Shown: one piece after another, positions 8,366-16,800 of the stretch
Layout: every line of letters starts with the position of its first letter
How positions within the stretch are numbered: position 1 is the first letter of the stretch
Assembly: GCA_026129905.1 (NCBI GenBank)
Contig: JAHCHE010000004.1
Coordinates: 248,001 to 312,000, forward strand
Direction: 5' to 3'
Length of the DNA stretch: 64,000 bases
Origin: Bryobacteraceae bacterium
Lineage (GTDB): Bacteria; Acidobacteriota; Terriglobia; Bryobacterales; Bryobacteraceae
Translations under genes and position numbers: made by a program
Notes under the pieces: generated by a model
Seen by the model: only the letters and a program-made list of their open reading frames with translations
Told to the model about the DNA's origin: nothing
Databases searched by the model: none

Positions 8366-9139
8366 CTACAGCCCCAACAGCCGCGCCGCGTTCTTCGCCC
8401 GGATCGCTTCCTTCACCTCGTCCGGCGCCTTCAGTACTTCCAGGTTGACCAGCGCCGCGTCCGGATAGTGAAACGGCATTCCCGTCCCGAACACGATTCG
8501 CTCCGCGCCGAGGTTGGCCGCGAGTTGTCCCAGCTCGTTGTTCATCACGGCCGAAAGCCGCGACGTGTCGATCGCGTAGTTCGGCGGAAGGTCGTTACCT
8601 TTGCGTCCCAGCTCCGAGGAGGTGAACCCCGCGCCATTCGAGACAATGAACCGCGCCCGCGGAACCGCCTTCACCAGCGCCGCGATCTCGCCCAAGTCAA
8701 CATCGGGAACGTCCACCAGCCAGCTTTGCTGCCGCCGGTCTTCCACCCGAATCGGAATCGTGAGCGGCAGCCCGTGATCGGCCGCGGCCTCCGCCAGGTC
8801 GCGGCATGCGGCGTCCGTCAGCTTGTAGTGATGCCACCGCGGGTACAGCCGCAGCGCCTTGAAGCCGAGCCGCCGGCACGCTTCCAAATCGTCCCGCCAC
8901 CCGGCGTACGCCGGATTCAGCACGGCCACCGCCGCGAAACGCTCCCGGTACGGCTCGATCTCCGCCGCGAGCGCTTCGTTTCCCGGCTGGGCGTTCCGAT
9001 ACGTGATGCACGCCGCGTTCGAAACCGCCGCCCGGTGGATTCCTTTCCGGTCCATCAGCTTCACCAGCGCGGCGGCGGTGTTGTGGCGAAGTTGCCGGAA
9101 GGCGAAGTGCCCAAGGTAGGCGTTGACGTCAATGGTCAT
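8366..9139 (-). CDS. Amidohydrolase-family (COG2159-type) TIM-barrel protein lacking the N-terminal HxH metal motif
   Basis: A 257-aa protein starting at the ATG at 9139, which forms an ATGA overlap with the stop of the upstream amidohydrolase. The fold is suggested by ALRLYPRWHHYKL, the barrel-strand segments ARFIVSNG and ERIVFGTGMPFHYP, and the C-terminal NAARLLGL helix typical of amidohydrolase-2 proteins. The first barrel strand reads TIDVNAYLGHF, where active members have DxHxH, so the usual binuclear metal site is not complete. It could be a metal-independent or non-catalytic relative working with its neighbour. The substrate is unknown. Confidence 0.75.
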   Translation of the reverse strand: MTIDVNAYLGHFAFRQLRHNTAAALVKLMDRKGIHRAAVSNAACITYRNAQPGNEALAAEIEPYRERFAAVAVLNPAYAGWRDDLEACRRLGFKALRLYPRWHHYKLTDAACRDLAEAAADHGLPLTIPIRVEDRRQQSWLVDVPDVDLGEIAALVKAVPRARFIVSNGAGFTSSELGRKGNDLPPNYAIDTSRLSAVMNNELGQLAANLGAERIVFGTGMPFHYPDAALVNLEVLKAPDEVKEAIRAKNAARLLGL

Positions 9140-10008
9140 GCGGCCCTCCGCCGGTCCAGGATTCCGCGCATGTTGTCGCCGAGGATCAGGCGCTTGTCTT
9201 CCTCGCTGAGGTCCGCGCCCCGGATGCGTCCGACGCTGGCCGTCATCGAGAGATCGCAAGCGAACAACAGCCGCCGGACGCCCAACACGCGGGCCGCCAT
9301 CTCCACCGTCCCTTCATCGATCACGCTCCCGCTCAGATCGAGGTAGACGTTCTTCGCATGCCGCAGCGACTTCACCGTCCACTCCCAGTCCCCTCCGCCG
9401 CCGATGTGCGCGTGGATCAGCGTCGCTTCCGGATACTGGCCGGCCAGCGCCGCCATGTGGCTTCCGTCGCTGATGCGCGGCTGCGGCGTGTCCAGCCAGC
9501 TCGTATGGCCTCCGTGATGCAGGATCGGCACGCCCAGCCGGATGGTGAGTTCCACCAGCGGGCGCACCACCGGTTCGTCGGCCCGATAGTCGTTGTACAG
9601 CTTCACGCCGATAAAGCCGTGGTCTTCGACGTACCGGCGCACCTCTTCCAGCGCCTCCTTCGTGTAGCCGGGGTTGACAAAACAGTAGCCGAGAATCCGA
9701 CCGGGAAACCGTCCCATCGCCTCCAGGAGCCACTTGTTGCACTCGCGAAAGCTCTCCAGCCTGGTCGGCCGCTCCGGCGGCAGAATCGAGCAGCAGAGCT
9801 GATCGATCCCGAGGATATCGGCCGCCTCGATCATGCTCCGGTCCGCTTCCTGCCAGTCCCGCCGGCTGTGATGGAACAGGTGGTCGTGCGCGTCAATCAC
9901 CTTCACGCCGGCTGGGAGCGGCGTCGTGCCCTCCCCGCCCCATGCCGCGCCGAGCGCACCCAACCCGCCCAACACCGTCCGCCGCGCGATCCATGCTGAT
10001 CCGATCAC
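9136..10008 (-). CDS. Tat-exported amidohydrolase (amidohydrolase-2 family)
   Basis: A 290-aa enzyme. The N-terminus IARRTVLGGLGALGAAWG is a twin-arginine-type signal. The first barrel strand carries the metal-binding motif VIDAHDHLFH. Further strand-end residues are visible in GVKLYNDY, VPILHHGGHTSW, ATLIHAHIGGGG and LLFACDLSM. The start is a GTG at 10008. It is the first gene of a two-gene unit with the HxH-less relative, joined by an ATGA overlap. Likely hydrolyses or decarboxylates a small organic substrate in the periplasm; the specificity cannot be read from the sequence. Confidence 0.82.
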   Translation of the reverse strand: MIGSAWIARRTVLGGLGALGAAWGGEGTTPLPAGVKVIDAHDHLFHHSRRDWQEADRSMIEAADILGIDQLCCSILPPERPTRLESFRECNKWLLEAMGRFPGRILGYCFVNPGYTKEALEEVRRYVEDHGFIGVKLYNDYRADEPVVRPLVELTIRLGVPILHHGGHTSWLDTPQPRISDGSHMAALAGQYPEATLIHAHIGGGGDWEWTVKSLRHAKNVYLDLSGSVIDEGTVEMAARVLGVRRLLFACDLSMTASVGRIRGADLSEEDKRLILGDNMRGILDRRRAA

Positions 10009-10065
10009 CTTCCCAGTGTCCCACTATCGCGGAATGTCAATAGCAGCCGTTGAATCCCACCACAG

Positions 10066-10101
10066 TGTCCGATTTTGGGATTGGGTTCGAATTGCTATTT
10101 T
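10066..10101. repeat. 36-bp direct repeat, copy 1
   Basis: First copy of a 36-bp sequence starting TGTCCGATTTTGGGATTGGG. The second copy lies at 10256-10291. The copies differ at one base (10095 C versus 10285 T). Weak similarity continues for about 30 bases past the repeat. It lies in the 650-base stretch between the amidohydrolase gene and the Rhs remnant, which holds no convincing gene. Confidence 0.85.
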
Positions 10102-10255
10102 TCGTCGCGAAAACTGCGGTCCCGGCGGCTTTGTCTGAGGCTCGCGATTGATCGAAAGCCAGCCGTTTCAAGGGGATACGTCCCTTGAGTCACATAGGCG
10201 ATTCGGCGCGGACCGCCACGAATGTGCGCCTGCCGAGCGTTGTATTTTCCAACAC

Positions 10256-10291
10256 TGTCCGATTTTGGGATTGGGTTCGAATTGTTATTTT
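10256..10291. repeat. 36-bp direct repeat, copy 2
   Basis: Second copy of the 36-bp repeat, 190 bases after the first, in the same orientation. Downstream there is no ORF resembling a transposase, so it is not obviously an insertion-sequence end. It may be a dispersed intergenic element. Confidence 0.85.
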
Positions 10292-10409
10292 AATGCGCCG
10301 AAAGTGGCCGGCGGCCGCGACGTGAACGGGATTCAATTGTCAGAGACCGAGGCGCGGCGGGAACAACACGCCGAGCCGCAGTCATTATAGCCTGGCGGAA
10401 ATGGGCATT

Positions 10410-10426
10410 CCCGCTTGTGAAGCGGG
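10410..10426. other. Perfect 7-bp stem-loop in the intergenic region
   Basis: CCCGCTT, then GTG, then AAGCGGG forms a perfect inverted repeat with a three-base loop. No T-run follows, so it is not a classical terminator. It sits between the 36-bp repeats and the heptamer tract. Confidence 0.5.
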
Positions 10427-10504
10427 CGCATTGCTTGTAAGCTGCTGCGGATAGGGGAGTAATCCGTCGCGGGAGAGTGGAAATTGCCGTGTGACTGGTT
10501 GAAA

Positions 10505-10546
10505 AGCTTTCAGCTTTCAGCTTTCAGCCATCAGCCATCAGCTTTA
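10505..10546. repeat. Heptamer tandem repeat (six units)
   Basis: Six adjacent 7-base units: AGCTTTC three times, AGCCATC twice, then AGCTTTA. It lies about 117 bases upstream of the first recognisable Rhs codon. Such heptamer tracts are prone to slippage. The region 10292-10662 otherwise holds no gene I can support. Confidence 0.9.
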
Positions 10547-10662
10547 GTGGTGGGAGTACGCGGGGACGAAGACGGGGCGGCGGGTCGAATAGCGGGCGCC
10601 CGATTTGTGGTCTCCGGCGGCGTTGTGAAAGCATAGATAGCCGTCGTCGGAGGCGTGTTCCA

Positions 10663-12877
10663 ATGGCGAAGGCTGCGCCGGGTGAACGACGGTGTGTATA
10701 CGATAGCTACGGGCGGGTGGCGGAGGTGAAGGTAAACGGCGTCACGCAGTACGCGTACACGTACGACGCGGACCCGTTGGGGGGCGGGTCGTATCCGGCG
10801 GGGCGGCTGTCGACGGTGAGCTATGGCGCGGGGATCTACACGCTGACGGAGAAGTACGCCTATACGCGGGGCGGACTGGTGACGAAGAAACGGCTGGAGG
10901 TGGCCTCGGGGAGCAAGAAGGGGAACCTGGACGTGGATTTGACGTACGATACGCTGGGGCGGGTGACGACGGAAGGCAATCCTGGCTGGGGCGCGATGGC
11001 GTATGAGTTCGACGCGATGGGACGGCCGAACAAGATGACCGGCGGGGGGGGCGGACCTGGGTGAAAGACGCGCTGTACGGTCCGGCGGGCGAGATGACGC
11101 ATGAAGGCGCTGGATGCGGGATTCACGAGTTACGATCGATTCCACACGGAGACGCTAACGTACAACCCGCTGGGGCAGTTGACCCGGATGACGGCGAGCG
11201 GGCAGGTGGATTTCGAATACCGTTATTCGGCGACGCAGAACAACGGGCAGATCACGCAAGATGAAAGACTGGGTGAGCGGCGAGGAGGTGACGTATCAAT
11301 ACGACGCGTTGAAGCGGCTGACATCGGCGGCGACGACGGGGCCGGAGTGGGGGCTGTCGTTCAGTTTCGACGGATTTGGGAACCGGACGGCGCAGACGGT
11401 GACCAAGGGGTCGGCGCCGAGTTCGAGCTTGACGTACAACATGGCGACGAACCGGCTGACGGGCGGGTCCTATGCCTACGACGCCAACGGGAACCTGACG
11501 CTAATGCCGGGGCCGGGCGCGGGCTGCGCGCTGACGATGACGTATGACGAGCAGGACCGGCTGGAGACGGTGAATGCGGGGTCGTGCGGGAGCGAGGAGT
11601 ACGCGTATGGGCCGGACGCCAGGCGGGTGTGGAAGAAGAGCATCACCGGGTCCACGGTGGAGGTGGTGTACCTGTACGGCGCGGCCGGCGAGCGGCTGGG
11701 GACGTTTGTCCCGGTGGTGGGCGCGAGCGCGATCACGTTCACGGGCAAAGAGGCGAACGTGTACTTTGCAGGCCGGCTGGTGACGCGGGTGGACACGGCA
11801 GGGGGAGGCAGCGAGCGGGTGTTCATGGACCGGCTGGGGTCGGTGGCGAAAAGGGGAGCGACGGCGTTGCGGTACTTCCCGTACGGGGAGGAGAAGGGCG
11901 GCACGACGACGCAGGAGCGGGACAAGTATGGGACGTATTTCCGGGACGCGGTCACGAACCTGGACTATGCGCACAACCGGTATTTCTCGAGCACGATCGG
12001 GAGATTTCTGAGCGCGGACCCGTATGGGGGGAGCGGGACGGTGAAGGACCCGCAGAGCTGGAACCGGTATGGGTACGTGCAAGGGGATCCGGTGAATGGA
12101 AACGACCCTGGCGGGTTGACAACCTGCACGTACGTGACGACGGGCAACGGGTATCTTTCGTGCGACGGGACAGGCGGCTCGGGCGCGGGCTGGGGATCGG
12201 CGCCGTCGAGCTACGAAGTCTACGGACAGGGGAACGCGCTGGGAGCGCCGGGAACGGGAGCCGGTCAGGCAGGACCCGGCTCGTCCATAGGGACGACTTC
12301 GCCGGACATGGCCGTCGCCGTGACCGAGTACGCCTTGAGTGTGGCGACTTCGTATACGGCGCGGGGCTACATCGATCCTCAGATCACTGAGGTGGCGTTC
12401 CCGGACTCATCCAACAGCGCCAGCATCATGTTCGAAGGGCCGACGGCGACGCCTGCGCCTCCGAGAGGCTGGTACGACTGGGCCTTGAATTCGATGCGCG
12501 ATCTGCCGTTAGCCGTCCAGTTCTCTGTCGCGGCGCCGCTACCTCCGGATCCACGTTTCGGAGGATACGGCGAACTGACGTATATTCCGCAAACCGGCCA
12601 AGGGTGCGCCTCGATAGGCATGACGTGGTGCTCGAGCGGCGCCGCCGGGTTCAGCGGTTCGCTGTATTTCGATCCACTAAACAGCTTGCCGAACATCATC
12701 CCCGGGTTTTCATTTGGGGTGAGCCTAATCCCTCCCGGAGGGCCTGGGGTCGTTGCGGTAGGGAGCTACCCGGGCGGATTGGTCGGGGGCGTCACCGGTA
12801 GCACGACGCCTGGCGTATGCTTGGCTGCGAGCTATGGAGCATGCACACCGCCACGATTGACTACAACGCAGTTCTGA
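10663..12877 (+). pseudogene. Rhs/YD-repeat protein, 5'-truncated and broken by three frame changes; last part encodes the Rhs core end and a variable C-terminal domain
   Basis: YD repeats are plain (CVYDSYGRVAEVKVNGVTQ, LTYDTLGRVTTEGN, VTYQYDALKRLTSAA). The reading frame changes three times: in or near an 8-G run at 11044-11051, near 11095-11110, and near 11250-11262. The frame from 11261 to 12877 is intact for 538 codons. It includes the Rhs core-end motif NRYFSSTIGRFLSADPYGG and NRYGYVQGDPVNGNDPGG, then a ~255-residue Gly/Pro-rich tip that I do not recognise. There is no N-terminal half or signal peptide upstream, so the gene is a fragment. The tip overlaps the first gene of the membrane-protein array by 37 bases. 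The intact 3' frame could still be expressed if a start exists near 11261. Confidence 0.85.
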
Positions 12878-13131
12878 TTTGGGCCTTTGGGACAATTTTG
12901 ACGCTCGTCGGGCTGGTTGGCGGATTGGCGTTTGTGTTCGCGACGGAGAAGGCCATCCGCATACAAGCGCGCTACAACACCCTGTTGGCCGATTTGATCA
13001 AAAAGTCGGGGCCGAAGCGCGGTCTTGTGTGGCACTACCGGCTAACGGGCTGTTTCATCGCCGCCATATGCCTTTTTCTCCTCGTGGTTTCATGGAGCCG
13101 ATTGGTGAAAGAGCTGGGCTGGCGTCTGTGA
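12841..13131 (+). CDS. Small membrane protein, array member 1
   Basis: A 96-aa protein. The ATG at 12841 aligns with the start of array member 4 (both read M-x-x-A-x-I-D-Y). There are two membrane segments (~12-34 and ~68-88) around a cytosolic-looking loop with GLAFVFATEKAIRIQARYN and VWHYRLTG. It overlaps the end of the Rhs frame by 37 bases, which suggests coupling to the Rhs tip. Function is unknown. By position it could be an immunity protein for the Rhs C-terminal domain; this is inference only. Confidence 0.6.
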   Translation: MHTATIDYNAVLIWAFGTILTLVGLVGGLAFVFATEKAIRIQARYNTLLADLIKKSGPKRGLVWHYRLTGCFIAAICLFLLVVSWSRLVKELGWRL

Positions 13132-13364
13132 TGGTGAGCGCAGCAACGGGGGTGAATGCGATTCTATTCGCCGGTATGGCGTGCGTGGGCATCGCCTGCC
13201 TTGTAGCCCCGGGGAAGGTCCGAAATGGCTTTCTCCGCGCCGGCGGCATGCGCAAACCATGGCCGGAGCCGCCGCCGGGCGAGCTGCTCCACTGGCGTCT
13301 GATCGGCGCGCTTGTGACCGTGTCTATGATCTGGGGGTTGCTGTGGAATTTTGGGACGACGTGA
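13131..13364 (+). CDS. Small membrane protein, array member 2
   Basis: A 77-aa protein that starts on the stop of member 1 (TGATG). Segments: a hydrophobic helix (NAILFAGMACVGIACLVAP), the loop motif APGKVRNGFLR, a proline-rich turn PWPEPPPGELLHWRLIG, and a second helix to the end. The motif positions match member 5 closely and members 1, 3 and 4 more distantly (TM, A-P/T-x-K-x-x-R, then W-R-x-x-G, TM). Function is unknown. Confidence 0.55.
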   Translation: MVSAATGVNAILFAGMACVGIACLVAPGKVRNGFLRAGGMRKPWPEPPPGELLHWRLIGALVTVSMIWGLLWNFGTT

Positions 13365-13443
13365 CGGACGCCGGACAAAGTCCTGTCGTCGGGCCGAGCG
13401 TGGGCAACCGGAATCCCGTTGGATTCACTGGCAGTTACAGCGG

Positions 13444-14295
13444 ATGCTTGAGGAACTGTCCTTGATTCAGACCATTGGAGTCACAGCGATTCTTCTTTTG
13501 CTGGGACTGTTACTTTTCAACGGCATTGTCATGTTGCTTTCTCCTTCGACCTGGCTACTCCTGCCGACGTTTATCTCTTTTCCCGGGAGACTTCGTCGCA
13601 AGAGCCTTGACGCGCGCGGCATGTCGCTTCAAATCCGAATACTAGGAGTGACGCAGACCGGAGTAATCGGATATGTAGCCTTTCGTGTATTGGCAGACGT
13701 TTTGGTCACTCTTGTGAGGGATCTGCCGAAAAGTGACGTCACGTACACCGCATTGTTGATGACATCCGCCTTTGCGGCCGGGGCGGCCGCCCTTGTTATG
13801 CTCCTCCGTCCACGTTGGTGGATCGAGAAGTACATAGCGTACCGTAGCCCCTATTGGAACGCGACCAGCAAGCGAGTACTCACATTCGCGACGCGTCTTA
13901 TATCCCTTGTAGTACTTGTCCCAGCGGTTTATATGCTCTCGAGCATAATCTTGGCGGTTGGCTGGAACGTCGACCCGGAAGCAATGACAAGTCCTCTAAC
14001 GTCGCGCACCGGATTTATGGAATGGGAACAGGGAACATGGCGATTTCTGCTGAATGCGGGCCAGGTGTTCGCGGCGCTGTTGTCGGTGGCTGGGTTGTTC
14101 GGCGGGCTGGCGCTTGCGCTCGCGCCGCGGAAGGCAGTACGAGTATACGCTCGCTATCAGTGGCCGATGACGGAGGAGTCCATTTCTCATCCGGTGATGC
14201 TCTGGAGGTACCGGATTATTGGTCTACTTATCACTGCGACGTGCATATTTATGCTCGGCATCGTCCTGGCTCCTTTGATGAGAGCTCACGTCTGA
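13444..14295 (+). CDS. Multi-pass membrane protein, array member 3 (looks like two array units fused)
   Basis: A 283-aa protein starting at the ATG at 13444, just before the first hydrophobic helix; the frame is open further upstream but that part looks non-coding. About six membrane segments are visible. The first half has SPSTWLLLPTF and a basic loop. The second half (residues ~200-283) repeats the array unit: FGGLALALAPRKAVRVYARYQ, then MLWRYRIIGLLITATCIFML. Codon use and G+C in the first half look lower than in neighbours (more AT-rich third positions). Function is unknown. Confidence 0.6.
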   Translation: MLEELSLIQTIGVTAILLLLGLLLFNGIVMLLSPSTWLLLPTFISFPGRLRRKSLDARGMSLQIRILGVTQTGVIGYVAFRVLADVLVTLVRDLPKSDVTYTALLMTSAFAAGAAALVMLLRPRWWIEKYIAYRSPYWNATSKRVLTFATRLISLVVLVPAVYMLSSIILAVGWNVDPEAMTSPLTSRTGFMEWEQGTWRFLLNAGQVFAALLSVAGLFGGLALALAPRKAVRVYARYQWPMTEESISHPVMLWRYRIIGLLITATCIFMLGIVLAPLMRAHV

Positions 14296-14311
14296 TAACG
14301 AATTGGGGAGC

Positions 14312-14593
14312 ATGCAGAAAGCCATGATTGATTACGATGAGATCTTGTTCTGGGGCTTCGCAACGGCGTTGTCGCTCGTTGGCGTCGGCGGGGGACTGGC
14401 GTTTGTGTTCGCGACCAAGAAGGCGGTCCGGATCCAGGCGCGGTATAACGCGTTGTTGAACGAAGAATCCGCTAACAACCCGGTCGTGATTTGGCAGTAC
14501 AGGATCATCGGCGGTTTGATCGGATTGTTTGCTCTGTTTTTTCTTTTGTTGGCTGGCCCGGCGCTATTCAAAGCGCTTCGCGGGTCGCTATGA
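14312..14593 (+). CDS. Small membrane protein, array member 4
   Basis: A 93-aa protein and near-paralogue of member 1: MQKAMIDYDEILFWGF, then GGGLAFVFATKKAVRIQARYN, then VVIWQYRIIGGLIGLFALFF. The ATG at 14312 is chosen by alignment with member 1. A TTG at 14303 and an ATG at 14324 are possible alternatives. Two membrane helices flank the basic loop. Its stop overlaps the start of member 5. Confidence 0.6.
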   Translation: MQKAMIDYDEILFWGFATALSLVGVGGGLAFVFATKKAVRIQARYNALLNEESANNPVVIWQYRIIGGLIGLFALFFLLLAGPALFKALRGSL

Positions 14594-14817
14594 TGCTCCG
14601 GGCGAAGTCGTGGGCGGGTCAGCTTCATTGCGTGGCCGTCATCGCGTTCGGTATTGCCTGCGCTGTGGCGCCGGAAAAAGTCAGAGGCCAGTTTTTTCGC
14701 ATGAGCCATTTGTCGCCGCCGTATCCGGAGCCGCGCCCGGGGGAACTGCTCGCGTGGCGGATCATGGGAGCACTGATGGCGGGAGTATTCGGCTTTATCC
14801 TGTGGGGGATTCGTTGA
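14590..14817 (+). CDS. Small membrane protein, array member 5
   Basis: A 75-aa protein. Its ATG at 14590 overlaps the previous stop (ATGA). Near-paralogue of member 2: GIACAVAPEKVRGQFFR, PYPEPRPGELLAWRIMGAL, then a final helix GVFGFILWGIR. Members 4 and 5 therefore repeat the order of members 1 and 2, so the pair was duplicated as a unit around member 3. Confidence 0.55.
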   Translation: MMLRAKSWAGQLHCVAVIAFGIACAVAPEKVRGQFFRMSHLSPPYPEPRPGELLAWRIMGALMAGVFGFILWGIR

Positions 14818-14893
14818 GGAAAAGACCGGAGGACTGAGGAGACGGCGAGACGACCGCGCGCGTTGGCAATTGAGGTGACGCGCGTTAAAGGGC

Positions 14894-16777
14894 GTGAAGA
14901 GGATTGACCGGGCCGATCGCATAGCCGTGGCCAGGGCGAAACAAACTCGCATGCGAGCGCTGCAGGCGCGGCGGTCAGGATGGTCGCCGTGGATCGGCGT
15001 GGCGGCGTTGCCGGTCGCAACGTTCCTGGTGTTCGCGCCGGCGTTGCGCTGCGGGTTCGTGAATCTGGACGACCCGCTGTACGTGACGCGGAACGAGTGG
15101 ATTCAACGGGGGCTGACCCTGGATACGATCCGGCGGGCGGCGGCATCGGTGAGCGAGATGTATTGGCATCCGCTCACCTGGCTAAGCCACGCCATGGATT
15201 GCGAACTGTTCGGCCTGAATCCGGCGGGACATCACTTCACGAGCGTGCTGTTGCACGCGGTCAACGCGGCGCTGGCGTATCTTCTGTTGCGGCGGCTGAC
15301 TTCGGCCGCGTGGGCCAGTTTTGCGGGCGCGCTGCTGTTCGCGGCGCATCCGCTGCGGGTGGAGTCGGTGGCATGGGTCGCGGAGCGGAAGGACGTGCTT
15401 GCCGGCTGTTTCTCGATCCTGACGGTTCTGACATACGGGTGGTATACCCGGTCGCCTGGATGGAAGCGTTACGCCGCGGTGGCGGCGGTATTCGCTTGCG
15501 CGTTGATGTCGAAGCCGTCCACGGTAATCGTGCCCGCGCTGCTTCTGCTGTTCGATTACTGGCCGCTACGGCGGTCCGGTCCGGCGCTCCGGTTGATCGC
15601 CGAGAAGGCGCCGCTCTTTGTGTTGTCGGGAGTGGTGGCCGCATTGACGATTGCGGGGCAGGAGTCAGCGGGCGCGCTGGACCTGGTACCGTCCCTGACC
15701 ATCTCGGCCCGGCTTGGGAACGCGGCCGTCAGTTGCGCACGGTACCTCTACATGACGGTATGGCCGGCGGACCTTGGATGTCACTATCCGTACCGAGTTC
15801 CGCTGCCGATGGCGGAGGTCGCGGCGTCCGTCGCGTTGCTGGGCGTACTGACGGCGGCGGCGGTCCAACAAAGGAAGACGCGTCCGTACCTGTTTGTGGG
15901 GTGGTTCTGGTTCCTGGCGGCGCTGCTGCCGATGGCCGGCATTATTCAGGCGGGGCGGCAGGCGTACGCGGACCGGTTCACGTACATTCCCTCGATAGGG
16001 CTGATCATCGCGGCAACAGGCGCGGGTTCCGAGTTCGCGGCCGCGGGTCCGCGACGCCGACACATCGCCGCTGTAGCCGCCGCCGTGGCCGGCGCCGCGT
16101 TCATGATCCTGACGCCGCGGCAAGCCACGACCTGGCGGGACAGCATCACGCTGTTTGAGCACGGCATCGCGGTCAGCGGGCCGAACGAATACCAGCGGGG
16201 AAACCTGGCCACGTCTCTGATGGAGGAGGGCCGTTACGCGGAGGCCGAACCGCACCTTGTCGAGGCGGCTCGCATCGCGCCGCATCATTTCCACCATCAC
16301 CAGAACCTGGCGTACGCGCGGCTGCGGATGGGACAACCGGGCAGGGCGGCCGAGAGCGCCGCGGTTGCGGTTCAGTTGGCGCCGGAGCGGCCGGGGCCGC
16401 ATCATCTCCAGGCGAGAATCCGGCTGCTGGAAGGCAAGTACGACGACGCGATAGCTGAATTGGACGAGGCCGTGCGTTTGGGACTGGACCGGAGCCGGGC
16501 CGCCGCGACGGCGAACGATCATGGAGCGTCGCTCGCCAGGCAGGGTCGGTTCGCGGAGGCAGAGACACTGCTGCGTGCGGCGACGAGGTGGAATCCCGAG
16601 CTCGATCAAGCGCAGCGGAACCTCGCGCTGGCGCTGCTCGACCAGGGAAAGCGGGAGGAGGCGATGTGGCAGTTGCGGCGGGCGCTCGCGGTTGGAGGCG
16701 GCGGAGCGGAGGTTCGACAACTGGCGGCCGAGCTTGGCGTTGGGCGCTGGGATGGCTACGCGCAGGGGAGGGAGTGA
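14894..16777 (+). CDS. GT-C fold membrane glycosyltransferase with C-terminal TPRs (TMTC/PMT-like)
   Basis: A 627-aa protein (GTG start at 14894; an ATG at 14951 is a good alternative, directly before the first helix). The first extracytoplasmic loop holds VNLDDPLYV (D59, D60), the acidic pair typical of GT-C enzymes that use lipid-linked sugars. It is followed by MYWHPLTWLSHAMDCELFG and AAHPLRVESVAWVAERKD, segments common to bacterial TMTC-like proteins. About 10 membrane helices run to residue ~420. Residues ~435-610 are TPR-like (GRYAEAEPHLVEAARIAPHH, GRFAEAETLLRAATRWNPEL). Likely transfers sugar to a protein or glycan at the outer face of the inner membrane. It sits between two Rhs remnants. 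Confidence 0.8.
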   Translation: MKRIDRADRIAVARAKQTRMRALQARRSGWSPWIGVAALPVATFLVFAPALRCGFVNLDDPLYVTRNEWIQRGLTLDTIRRAAASVSEMYWHPLTWLSHAMDCELFGLNPAGHHFTSVLLHAVNAALAYLLLRRLTSAAWASFAGALLFAAHPLRVESVAWVAERKDVLAGCFSILTVLTYGWYTRSPGWKRYAAVAAVFACALMSKPSTVIVPALLLLFDYWPLRRSGPALRLIAEKAPLFVLSGVVAALTIAGQESAGALDLVPSLTISARLGNAAVSCARYLYMTVWPADLGCHYPYRVPLPMAEVAASVALLGVLTAAAVQQRKTRPYLFVGWFWFLAALLPMAGIIQAGRQAYADRFTYIPSIGLIIAATGAGSEFAAAGPRRRHIAAVAAAVAGAAFMILTPRQATTWRDSITLFEHGIAVSGPNEYQRGNLATSLMEEGRYAEAEPHLVEAARIAPHHFHHHQNLAYARLRMGQPGRAAESAAVAVQLAPERPGPHHLQARIRLLEGKYDDAIAELDEAVRLGLDRSRAAATANDHGASLARQGRFAEAETLLRAATRWNPELDQAQRNLALALLDQGKREEAMWQLRRALAVGGGGAEVRQLAAELGVGRWDGYAQGRE

Positions 16778-16800
16778 GCGGCGTCCTGCCTCCCCAGCGG

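Noticed and set aside
10410-10426. Hairpin as a terminator
   Set aside because: No T-run follows on either strand and no gene ends just before it.
10505-10546. Heptamer tract as a CRISPR array
   Set aside because: Units of 7 bases without spacers; no cas genes in the window.
11584-12390. 268-aa frame within the Rhs gene
   Set aside because: Out-of-frame shadow; YD repeats are in the frame of 11261-12877.
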